This document shows positions 6,442 through 12,008 of a DNA stretch of 12,008 nt, in pieces. This stretch comes from CAYZJD01 sp964478455 (GTDB taxonomy: Bacteria > Acidobacteriota > Terriglobia > Bryobacterales > Bryobacteraceae), in the NCBI GenBank assembly GCA_964478455.1, contig CAYZJD010000113.1:1-12008 (forward strand). Direction: 5' to 3'. The translations under genes were made by a program, and so were the position numbers. How positions within the stretch are numbered: the stretch's first letter is position 1; each line of letters starts with the position of its first letter. The notes below the pieces were generated by a model. It searched no databases. It saw only the letters and a list, made by a program, of their open reading frames with translations, and was not told the DNA's origin.

Positions 6442-7056
6442 ATGTCGAAACTATCCCGCTTCTCGGTGGCTTTGTTGTTCCTGCTAGTAGCCTATCCCGC
6501 TTCCGCTGGATTGATCACCTTCGGCGAGGTGCCGTTGGGCACATCGGTCGACACGGAATACGGCAGTGTGGGTGTGCTGTTTGCTCCTACGAACAGCGGT
6601 GGAGGCTCCGCCCCAACCTTCGTTACGGTGAACTCACCGCCGATCGCCAGCCCGGGTAGCGGCACTTATGCCGCTTTCAACACCCTGCCCGTTTTCGGAT
6701 CGGCGGACACGCTGATCATGGACTTCGTCGACCCATCCAATAATTCAATCCCGGGCTGGGTCGCTGGCAGCGGCCTCAGCTTCGTGCTCTGGGATACGGA
6801 ATCGAGTGTCAGCTTCTGGACTTATGATGTTTTCGGCGGCTTGATCGGGTCTGGTAGCTTGGTCACGAATGTGCCAGTCTCCTTCAGCGGGTTCTCAGGG
6901 GATGTGCACCGGGTTGTTTTCAGTGACACTGGAGGCGATGGTTTCGTGATCGACCAGATCGGGTATGGCGACATAACGGCGATCCCTGAGCCCGCCACGT
7001 TTGGACTGCTGGGCGCGGGTCTCCTCGCCATCGGACTTCTCCGCCGCCGCTCGTAG
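6442..7056 (+). CDS. PEP-CTERM sorting domain protein, secreted
   Basis: A 204-residue exported protein. Residues 1-22 form a signal peptide (MSKLSRF, hydrophobic core, PASA cleavage site). The C-terminus has the exosortase signal IPEPAT (181-186), a hydrophobic helix (about 187-200) and a terminal RRRS. An exosortase should cut at the PEP motif and release or attach the protein outside the inner membrane. The mature part is rich in Gly, Ser, Thr and Val and looks beta-stranded. GDGFVIDQIGYG (about 163-174) resembles the strand that often precedes the PEP-CTERM tail in these proteins. No catalytic motif is seen. It is a single gene with its own promoter and a strong terminator downstream. The adjacent polysaccharide genes fit the known association of PEP-CTERM proteins with exopolysaccharide, but no exosortase gene is in the window. 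Confidence 0.9.
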   Translation: MSKLSRFSVALLFLLVAYPASAGLITFGEVPLGTSVDTEYGSVGVLFAPTNSGGGSAPTFVTVNSPPIASPGSGTYAAFNTLPVFGSADTLIMDFVDPSNNSIPGWVAGSGLSFVLWDTESSVSFWTYDVFGGLIGSGSLVTNVPVSFSGFSGDVHRVVFSDTGGDGFVIDQIGYGDITAIPEPATFGLLGAGLLAIGLLRRRS

Positions 7057-7079
7057 CGCGGGATTCAGACTCACACTGC

Positions 7080-7120
7080 AAAGGCCGGTCTTCGGTCGTG
7101 GCGAAGACCGGCCTTTTATT
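7080..7120 (+). terminator. Strong intrinsic terminator, possibly bidirectional
   Basis: A perfect 15-base inverted repeat (left arm 7080-7094, right arm 7102-7116, 7-base loop GTCGTGG) is followed by a T-rich tract TTATTT on the plus strand. It lies 23 bases after the PEP-CTERM stop. On the minus strand the right arm begins at the TAA (7118-7116) that ends the extended FkbM frame, so the same hairpin could end the converging polysaccharide operon, although its T tract in that direction is short. Confidence 0.9.
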
Positions 7121-7355
7121 TCTTGCCTCCCGCCTGACTCTCAGACCCGAGCAGGTGACAAGGAATCGGCCTCTCGATGGGAGATGCAATCATGTTGTCG
7201 CGGATCACCGGTTGGGAGGATGGCACAGGAAGTCCCGTTCCGCGATCGAATGCATAAGAGTAGTAGCCGGCGGAGGACAGAAGCTGCAGCAGCAGCCCGC
7301 TGCTGGCGCCTTGGTGTCTCAAGGCCTCTTCGAAGACCTCGAAGAGGATCAGCGG
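7116..7355 (-). pseudogene. In-frame C-terminal continuation of the FkbM gene after a TGA
   Basis: Directly after the TGA at 7358-7356 the same reading frame stays open for 79 codons to a TAA at 7118-7116. It starts PLILFEVFEEALRHQGAS, then has LLQLLSSAGY, YAFDRGTG, and DNMIASP. This is just what should follow GELL in an FkbM methyltransferase: the core strand xPLILFE, then a helix ending GY, then a terminal domain. The codon before is GCG (Ala) and the expected residue at the stop is probably Arg, so a CGA-to-TGA change would explain it. There is no ribosome-binding site to suggest independent translation. I read it as the severed end of the upstream gene. Confidence 0.75.
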
Positions 7356-8135
7356 TCACGCGTGGCGCAGGAGTTCGCCGGCGCCTTCCAGGAGCCGGAA
7401 CTCAGCACCCTCGACGTCGAGTTTCAGCACGTCGATCTGGTGCAGTTTCTCGTCCCGCGCCAGATCGTCCAGCCGCCGCAGTGGGACGCTCTCGCGCCGC
7501 AACACGTCCACGCCCTTATGTCCTGGTTTCCCGAGCGTGTTCTGGCCGGAATGCTCCCCCTCGGTGACAAGCAAGTCCGCATCGTCGTTGTACTCTCCCA
7601 AGGCGTAGCTGAAGAGCCGAACGTTCGTCAGCCGGTTTTGTGACACGTTCCGTTTCAGCCTCTCGAATTCCCTCCGGCTGGGTTCGAAGGCCCACACCTG
7701 CCCCGAACTGCCGACGCGGCGCGAGGCGAACAAGGTGTACAGGCCCTCGTTGGCGCCGGCATCGATGAAGACCATGCCGGGTGCCAGGATCTTGTCGAGG
7801 AAAGCAAACTCATTCGGCTCGATGCATCCGGAAACGAACAACTGCCTGCTAACGTCGTTGGCGAGGTAGGCGGTGAGGTGCAACCCGTCATGCCAGGGTA
7901 ATTCCACCGGCAACTCCCACCCCCGTGAGCGGCAGTAGGACCAAATCGCCCGGCGAAGACGGAATGCAGGATGAAGATTGCTCCAATCGATGTCGTACCG
8001 CCACCCCGGATAGGGAATGAGCGGGCGCAGGAAAGCCAAGGACTCGGCCGCCCTGCTGACAAGATTCCGGGGGAGGTTCGCGGAGGAAGGCGGCCAATGG
8101 AAACCCAATTGGCGGAAAGGCTTCACTTTGCACAT
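7356..8135 (-). CDS. FkbM family SAM-dependent methyltransferase, truncated by an in-frame TGA
   Basis: The frame as it stands encodes 259 residues. The SAM-binding motif is VFIDAGANEGLYTLFA (122-137), followed by AFEPSRREFERLKRN (139-153), LGEYNDDADLLV (169-180) and IDVLKLDVEGAEFRLLEGA (234-252). This is the classical FkbM (Methyltransf_21) pattern, and such enzymes methylate sugars or other O-groups in polysaccharide and antibiotic pathways. The protein stops at GELLRHA, before the PLILFE core strand and C-terminal domain, which continue in frame after the TGA (see the next 79 codons downstream). Unless the TGA is read through or is a sequencing error, the product probably cannot fold. The start ATG (8135) overlaps the preceding FkbM gene by 13 bases. 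The N-terminal 100 residues are an FkbM-variable region. Confidence 0.85.
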   Translation of the reverse strand: MCKVKPFRQLGFHWPPSSANLPRNLVSRAAESLAFLRPLIPYPGWRYDIDWSNLHPAFRLRRAIWSYCRSRGWELPVELPWHDGLHLTAYLANDVSRQLFVSGCIEPNEFAFLDKILAPGMVFIDAGANEGLYTLFASRRVGSSGQVWAFEPSRREFERLKRNVSQNRLTNVRLFSYALGEYNDDADLLVTEGEHSGQNTLGKPGHKGVDVLRRESVPLRRLDDLARDEKLHQIDVLKLDVEGAEFRLLEGAGELLRHA

Positions 8136-8851
8136 CGGTAAAACGTCAGGTTCTCCTCCTGATCGTGACTCTGCCGTTGACAGCCAATCAGCTCGAATCC
8201 TGCGCTGTTGAGGAACTCGAAGATGGCATCCTTCCCGGCCGCTCCCACATAAAGGGGCAACGGCGTGATTTGGACCTCCAGCATGATCTTGCGAATGTCC
8301 TTCAGCCGCTCGCCGGCCGATCGGACCACGGCAAGGTCCATCCCCTGCGCATCAATGTGCAGATAGTCCACGCTCCGGATTCTGGCCATTTCCAGAAAAG
8401 TGTCCAGGCGGATCACGGGTACGGTGAGGGTGGCCGCGACACGCAGTTGGTCACGACCGATCCAGCGAGAGAGCCCTTCGGGATGCAGCGGGAGCAAGGA
8501 ACTCGCCGCGTCAAACTCGTTCAGGTAAAAGTCCGCCACCCCGTTGTGTTCGCCAACTGCCATCGGCAGAACGATGAAGTTCGGCAGCAAGCCCGCCAAT
8601 TCCATGGCTCGGCGCAGGTTCGGCTCGAAAGCGTAAACGCGTATGCCAGGATTCAACCGCGCGGCCGGCAGTGTGCCCTGTCCCAGGTGTGTCCCCACAT
8701 CGATCCAGATCTCATGAGGTTCAGGAGGCTGGTCAGCCTTCAGAAGCCCCTGCGCCAGTGCGCGTCTCCACACACTTGGATCAAAGCGCCGATGCCAAAA
8801 GCGGCGAGCGCTGCGCAAGGCGATGTCGAACCTGGTCTTCAATCCAGGCAT
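8123..8851 (-). CDS. FkbM family methyltransferase, second type
   Basis: A 242-residue methyltransferase of the FkbM family, likely acting on a glycan. The SAM motif is IWIDVGTHLGQGT (48-60), then YAFEPNLRRAMELA (73-86), MAVGEHNGVADFYLN (97-111), VIRLDTFLE (136-144) and YLHIDAQGMDLAVVRSAG (163-180). The DAQGMD sequence replaces the DVEGAE of the downstream FkbM protein, which marks a different subgroup. LEVQITPLPLY and the final QEENLTFYR complete a full-length fold, so this copy looks intact. The start is uncertain. ATG 8851 overlaps the epimerase by 71 bases and gives a basic N-terminal helix; ATG/GTG alternatives are 8899 (longer) and GTG 8773 (just after the epimerase stop). None has a well-spaced Shine-Dalgarno. 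The stop overlaps the next FkbM start by 13 bases. Confidence 0.87.
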   Translation of the reverse strand: MPGLKTRFDIALRSARRFWHRRFDPSVWRRALAQGLLKADQPPEPHEIWIDVGTHLGQGTLPAARLNPGIRVYAFEPNLRRAMELAGLLPNFIVLPMAVGEHNGVADFYLNEFDAASSLLPLHPEGLSRWIGRDQLRVAATLTVPVIRLDTFLEMARIRSVDYLHIDAQGMDLAVVRSAGERLKDIRKIMLEVQITPLPLYVGAAGKDAIFEFLNSAGFELIGCQRQSHDQEENLTFYRCAK

Positions 8852-9791
8852 ACGTTCGCGCCAGTCCTTCCTCCAGGGATACCCGGGGCTCCCACCCAAG
8901 AACGCGGCGCATCAGCGTGGTGTCGGAGTTGCGGCCACGTACGCCCATGGGGCCGGGGACGTGCTTCTTGGCGATTTCAACACTGGCGATGCGCGCAATC
9001 ATGCCGGCAAGCTGGTTGATCGTTACCAACCGGTCCTGGCCGATGTTGATCGGGTCGTTGAATTCTGACCTCATGAGCCGGTGAACCCCCTCCACACAGT
9101 CATCGATGTAACAGAAGGAGCGGGTCTGCTCACCGTCGCCCCAGATCTCGACCTCACCGCTGCCAGTGAGCTTGGCAATGGCGACTTTCCGGCACAGCGC
9201 CGCCGGCGCCTTTTCGCGGCCGCCGTCCCAGGTTCCGTAAGGTCCGAAGATGTTGTGAAAACGGGCGATGCGGGTGTCCAGGCCAAAATCCTGGCGGTAA
9301 TGCATGCAGAGGCGCTCGGCGACCAGTTTCTCCCACCCGTAAGCATCCTGAGGCTGCGCCGGATAGGCATCTTCCTCCTTCAGGGCAGTGACATTCGTGT
9401 CCGTCTGGCGAAACTCCGGATATACGCATGCCGAGGAGGCGAAGAAGTACTTTCGGACGCCGTTCACTCTCGAAGCCTCCAGAGTGTGCAGGCTAATGAG
9501 AGCGTTGTTGTGGAGGATCTCGGCGTGATGCTCCGCAATGTAGCCCATGCCGCCCATGTCGGCGGCCAGCGCGTACACCTCGTCCACGCCACGGGTGGCC
9601 AGCAGGCAGTTGTCCCAGCGCCGCAGGTCCAGCAACTCGAACTCGTTTGCATCACTCGGCCGGAACTCGGGATATTTGAGATCGACGCCCCGCACCCAGC
9701 AGCCGTTCGCCCGGAGATAGGAGACCAGATGGTGGCCGATGAAACCGCCGGCGCCGGTGATGAGCGCACGTGTTGTCGGGGCAGAGTTCAT
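8781..9791 (-). CDS. GDP-mannose 3,5-epimerase (extended SDR family)
   Basis: A 336-residue NAD-binding sugar epimerase closely resembling plant GDP-mannose 3,5-epimerase, which converts GDP-D-mannose to GDP-L-galactose (and GDP-L-gulose). NAD motif GAGGFIG is at 13-19. ADMGGMGYI (77-85), FFASSACVYPEF (116-127), QDAYGWEKL (148-156), RFHNIFGPYGTW (177-188) and GGREKAPAA (190-198) follow the plant sequence nearly residue for residue. Catalytic Cys122, Tyr151, Lys155 and Lys194 match plant Cys145, Tyr174, Lys178 and Lys217 at a constant offset of 23 residues. WGDGEQTRSFCYIDDCVEGV and PGPMGVRGRNSD are also shared. The ATG at 9791 has AGGAG six bases upstream, overlapping the stop of the sugar dehydrogenase gene nine bases away. 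It probably makes an L-galactose donor for the polysaccharide of this operon. Confidence 0.92.
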   Translation of the reverse strand: MNSAPTTRALITGAGGFIGHHLVSYLRANGCWVRGVDLKYPEFRPSDANEFELLDLRRWDNCLLATRGVDEVYALAADMGGMGYIAEHHAEILHNNALISLHTLEASRVNGVRKYFFASSACVYPEFRQTDTNVTALKEEDAYPAQPQDAYGWEKLVAERLCMHYRQDFGLDTRIARFHNIFGPYGTWDGGREKAPAALCRKVAIAKLTGSGEVEIWGDGEQTRSFCYIDDCVEGVHRLMRSEFNDPINIGQDRLVTINQLAGMIARIASVEIAKKHVPGPMGVRGRNSDTTLMRRVLGWEPRVSLEEGLARTYAWIEDQVRHRLAQRSPLLASAL

Positions 9792-9800
9792 CTCGCGCTC

Positions 9801-11150
9801 CTATCCGCCAGTGAGTGCGACAGCCCCATCGGCAACGGGCGGGCCGAGCCCTACAGTCACGTAGTCGGACGTTTGCTCGAAACTCTCCCGGGGCAGGATA
9901 CGCCAGCAGTCGATGACAGCGGGCCGTCCCAAACTCGAGTTCAAATCCTGCGGCTCGAGCCGGCGGAATTCCTCCCATGGAGTCGTAATGACCAGCACAT
10001 TAGCCCTGGAGGCGCATTCCCGCATCGAACAGGCGAAATCCACCTTCTCACCGATCTCAGCGCGCGCGCTGTCCATGGCAACCGGGTCATACACCACAAC
10101 CCGAACCCCGGCGGCCGCCAACTGCTCGGCTAGCTGGATCCCTGGCGAATGCTCGATCACGTTCGTCGAGGGCTTGTAGGACAGCCCGAGGATCCCGGCC
10201 GTGCCTCCCGCCGGTAACAGGCTCCGTACGAAACCCGCGAGGCGCGTAGCCTGCCGGCGGTTCACCGCGTCGGTGGCCTCAGCCAGGGCGGGCTCTACTC
10301 CACACCGGCGGGCCAGGCTGACGAACGCGACATTGTCACGCGGGAAGCAGGGGCCTCCATAGCCCGCAGCGCCTTTCAGGTACTTTCCACCGATCCGGCT
10401 GTCCAGACCCAGGGCCGCCGTGACCACGTCCACGTCCGCGCCTGGCAGCTTTTCGCAAATCTCCGCCAGCATGTTGGCGTATGAGATCTTCGTTGTGACG
10501 AAGGTGTTCACCGAGAGCTTTGTCAGTTCGGCGTTGACGAAGTTCATCCGTGCCACAGCCGGCTTGTTCCCGCAAATGCGCTGATAGAAATCGGCCAGCA
10601 ATTGACCTGATCGAGGATCGGATTCGCCGATCAGGACGAAGTCGGGATTCAGCATGTCCCGGATGACGCTGCCGAGCGCGATGAACTCCGGGCTATAGCA
10701 GAGCCCAAAGTCGCGGCCGCACTGCTTGCCGGAGACCTGCTCGAGAAGGGGTAGTACGCACCCGCCGGTGGAGCCCGGCATGACCGTGCTCGACAGCACC
10801 ACCAGCGGGAAGCCGGACTTCCGGCGCAGCGCCTTGCCCACGCTCTCGGTCGCCGCCAGCACGTGGCGCAGCGAGAAGACACCGTCGTCCTCCGATGGTG
10901 TCGGTACCACCACGAACGTGATCTCGGCGTCCTCCACGGCCGCCTCGCAGTCCGTCGTCGCGGAAAGACGATGGTGGTTCCTCCGAATCAGCTCATCGAG
11001 GCCCGGCTCCTCGAACGGCATCCGGCCCTCGTTGATCGCCTCCACGACGGCGGAATCAAGGTCCACGCCGGCAACGGCGCAGCCTTTATCGGCAAACACC
11101 GCACCCATCACGGATCCGAGTTTTCCCAAGCCAATGACCGCTACGTTCAC
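9801..11150 (-). CDS. UDP-glucose/GDP-mannose 6-dehydrogenase family protein
   Basis: A 449-residue nucleotide-sugar dehydrogenase that oxidises C6 of an NDP-hexose twice with NAD+ to give the uronic acid. N-terminal Rossmann domain: MNVAVIGLGKLGSVM (1-15), FEEPGLDEL (46-54), VPTPSEDDG (82-90) and SSTVMPGST (120-128). The catalytic Glu155 lies in YSPEFIALG, and the middle helix has ELTKLSVNTF with Lys211 and Asn215. The catalytic Cys268 is in YGGPCFPRD, and the C-terminal domain has LGLSYKPSTNVIEHSPG (321-337) and VYDP. The GTG at 11150 is chosen because it directly precedes the first beta strand. An in-frame TTG at 11219 would add 23 unrelated residues. No good Shine-Dalgarno is seen. Whether the substrate is UDP-glucose or GDP-mannose is not clear; the next gene acts on GDP-mannose, so both are possible. 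The SPEFIALG loop differs from the common NPEFLREG. Confidence 0.9.
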   Translation of the reverse strand: MNVAVIGLGKLGSVMGAVFADKGCAVAGVDLDSAVVEAINEGRMPFEEPGLDELIRRNHHRLSATTDCEAAVEDAEITFVVVPTPSEDDGVFSLRHVLAATESVGKALRRKSGFPLVVLSSTVMPGSTGGCVLPLLEQVSGKQCGRDFGLCYSPEFIALGSVIRDMLNPDFVLIGESDPRSGQLLADFYQRICGNKPAVARMNFVNAELTKLSVNTFVTTKISYANMLAEICEKLPGADVDVVTAALGLDSRIGGKYLKGAAGYGGPCFPRDNVAFVSLARRCGVEPALAEATDAVNRRQATRLAGFVRSLLPAGGTAGILGLSYKPSTNVIEHSPGIQLAEQLAAAGVRVVVYDPVAMDSARAEIGEKVDFACSMRECASRANVLVITTPWEEFRRLEPQDLNSSLGRPAVIDCWRILPRESFEQTSDYVTVGLGPPVADGAVALTGG

Positions 11151-11309
11151 ATCGCTTCGGACGTTGTTATGGTGGGCGCCCTGCCACCGGCGGCGCACCG
11201 CCCCGCCGGCACCGAGCAAGCCTAATTCGCCAGTATATCTTCCCGCGAGCAGGCAGGACGCGGCGCAGCATTGTGCACGAGTTATCTGAGCGCTCCGCCG
11301 GGCTAAAGC
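11151..11309 (-). promoter_or_regulatory. Intergenic gap with a possible internal promoter and leader hairpin
   Basis: These 159 bases separate the truncated upstream gene from the sugar dehydrogenase. On the minus strand TATACT (complement of 11232-11237) is a five-of-six match to a -10 box, but I see no matching -35. Between it and the GTG start is a hairpin with 7-base arms (11187-11193 and 11203-11209, 9-base loop) that could form in a leader RNA. An internal promoter for the downstream four genes is possible but weakly supported. Open frames across this gap look non-coding. Confidence 0.3.
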
Positions 11310-12008
11310 TCACAATACGGTCCCGCGAAGAACGGTCTCCGGCAGGTCGAAATCCGCCAGGCCCCAGTTGGCCGTGTTGAAGACCATCGGAGCACGGAGA
11401 CGGCGCATCTGGTTTGCCCAGCCGGTTAGCTCGTCGCTGTCTATCCAGGGGACGTTGTTGGCCGCAAGACGCTGAAACAACTCGGCCTGACCCTCCGGCG
11501 TCCAGCCGGAACCAACCGCGTGCTCGATGTGATAGATGCAGATCGGATCCTCGAGGACTTCCTCCGGCACGCCCCCATAGTGTGCGACATAGCAGAACAG
11601 GCAATCGAGGTTCACTGAAAAGACGTCGAACTCGGGGTAGGCTCTTAGATCCAGCCAGTTGTCTCGCGCCATCAGAGTAAAATCGCCGCTCGCGTTGATG
11701 TGGAGAGCGTGGCCGTCTGGTTCACGTGACTCCTCGCCAGGCCGCGGAGGCCGCTCCACCGCCAGCCGGTTGGTCGGATCGAAGCTGAGGGAAATGCCGC
11801 CCGCCTCAACGTGCAAATGCAGCTTGTCGGCCAGCGCCGGCGAAAGCGGCAAGCCGATCCGTAGCGGTCCGGCCGCATGCCGCAGCACTGAAACGAAATG
11901 CGCTCCCCTCCGCGCGAAGTTCCAGGTCGACGAAGCGAGCCGCAGGAGTCGCCCGCCGGCCCCGGCCTTCTCCACCCCACTCGTGCCGCCGGCGGCGCTT
12001 TCCCAAGC
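11310..12008 (-). CDS. C-terminal part of a probable glycosyltransferase-like protein (cut by window edge)
   Basis: The minus-strand frame is open from the right edge to TGA at 11312-11310, leaving 232 residues. An internal GTG at 11975 could be a start, but the frame remains open beyond it, so the gene probably begins outside the window. I do not recognise the family with certainty. Numbered from that GTG, notable segments are NASGDFTLMARDNWLDLRAY (94-113), PEFDVFSVNLD, IYHIEH (147-152), GSGWTPEG (155-162), and NWGLADFDLPE near the end. The pattern of a GDF/LMxRxxW segment followed by a YPEFD turn and acidic residues resembles the C-terminal acceptor/metal region of GT-A glycosyltransferases. 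The neighbouring sugar-nucleotide genes fit a role in polysaccharide assembly. Function remains inferred. Confidence 0.65.
   Translation of the reverse strand, partial: AWESAAGGTSGVEKAGAGGRLLRLASSTWNFARRGAHFVSVLRHAAGPLRIGLPLSPALADKLHLHVEAGGISLSFDPTNRLAVERPPRPGEESREPDGHALHINASGDFTLMARDNWLDLRAYPEFDVFSVNLDCLFCYVAHYGGVPEEVLEDPICIYHIEHAVGSGWTPEGQAELFQRLAANNVPWIDSDELTGWANQMRRLRAPMVFNTANWGLADFDLPETVLRGTVL

Noticed and set aside
7080..7116. The perfect inverted repeat as a mobile-element end or recombination site.
   Set aside because: Its position after a stop codon, short loop and T-rich tail are fully explained by an intrinsic terminator, and no second copy or transposase is present.
7356..7358. 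TGA in the FkbM gene as a selenocysteine codon.
   Set aside because: FkbM enzymes are not known selenoproteins, the residue expected there is not Cys, and I see no evident SECIS-like hairpin right after it.
7098..7643. Overlapping plus-strand open frames over the FkbM gene tail.
   Set aside because: They start in the terminator or its tail and carry no protein-like features; the minus frame is the conserved one.
9081..10133. A 350-codon plus-strand open frame spanning the epimerase and dehydrogenase junction.
   Set aside because: It crosses two well-supported minus-strand genes and shows no recognisable motif.
11167..11604. A 145-codon minus-strand frame across the gap upstream of the sugar dehydrogenase.
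   Set aside because: Its first part is a shifted frame of the upstream glycan gene and its end is non-coding spacer; no motif or ribosome-binding site.

Overview
The window looks like a chromosomal segment of a GC-rich Gram-negative bacterium, most plausibly an Acidobacteriota member of the Bryobacter/Solibacter type. This is inferred from the mix of a cta (haem A/cytochrome oxidase) operon with an embedded ABC transporter, a PEP-CTERM protein, and a polysaccharide cluster rich in FkbM methyltransferases. No rRNA or tRNA gene, CRISPR array or intact mobile element is visible.

Region 1 (1-4173, minus strand) is a tightly packed cytochrome oxidase maturation operon. Its order is ctaA (haem A synthase), ctaB (haem O synthase), ABC ATPase, ABC-2 permease, SCO-type copper chaperone lipoprotein, and a DUF420 membrane protein cut by the window edge. 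All five junctions are 4-base NTGA overlaps (ATGA, GTGA, TTGA, ATGA, TTGA), implying translational coupling along the whole operon. CtaB and CtaA convert haem B to haem O and then haem A. SCO matures the CuA site. DUF420 is linked to oxidase assembly. The ABC pair's substrate is unknown.

Region 2 (4174-6060, plus strand) is divergent from region 1. It holds a full-length L-threonine 3-dehydrogenase (tdh) and a class I SAM-dependent methyltransferase. The two share an identical 12-base ribosome-binding/start block. The usual tdh partner kbl is absent.

Region 3 (6061-7120) holds a 3' remnant of a VapC-type PIN toxin on the minus strand, a small PEP-CTERM secreted protein with its own plausible promoter on the plus strand, and a very strong hairpin terminator that also abuts the converging operon.

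Region 4 (7116-12008, minus strand) is part of a surface-polysaccharide operon. Read in the direction of transcription it has a protein cut by the window edge (probably glycosyltransferase-like), a nucleotide-sugar 6-dehydrogenase, a clear GDP-mannose 3,5-epimerase, and two FkbM methyltransferases. The last FkbM gene has an in-frame TGA at 7356-7358, after which 79 codons of recognisable FkbM sequence continue in the same frame. It is therefore either a fresh pseudogene, a sequence error or a readthrough case. Together these genes would supply an activated uronic acid and a GDP-L-galactose-type sugar and methylate the glycan.

I did not find a clearly new defence or mobile system. The most interesting leads are the in-frame TGA, the ABC transporter inside the fully coupled cta operon, and the GDP-mannose epimerase/FkbM cluster.
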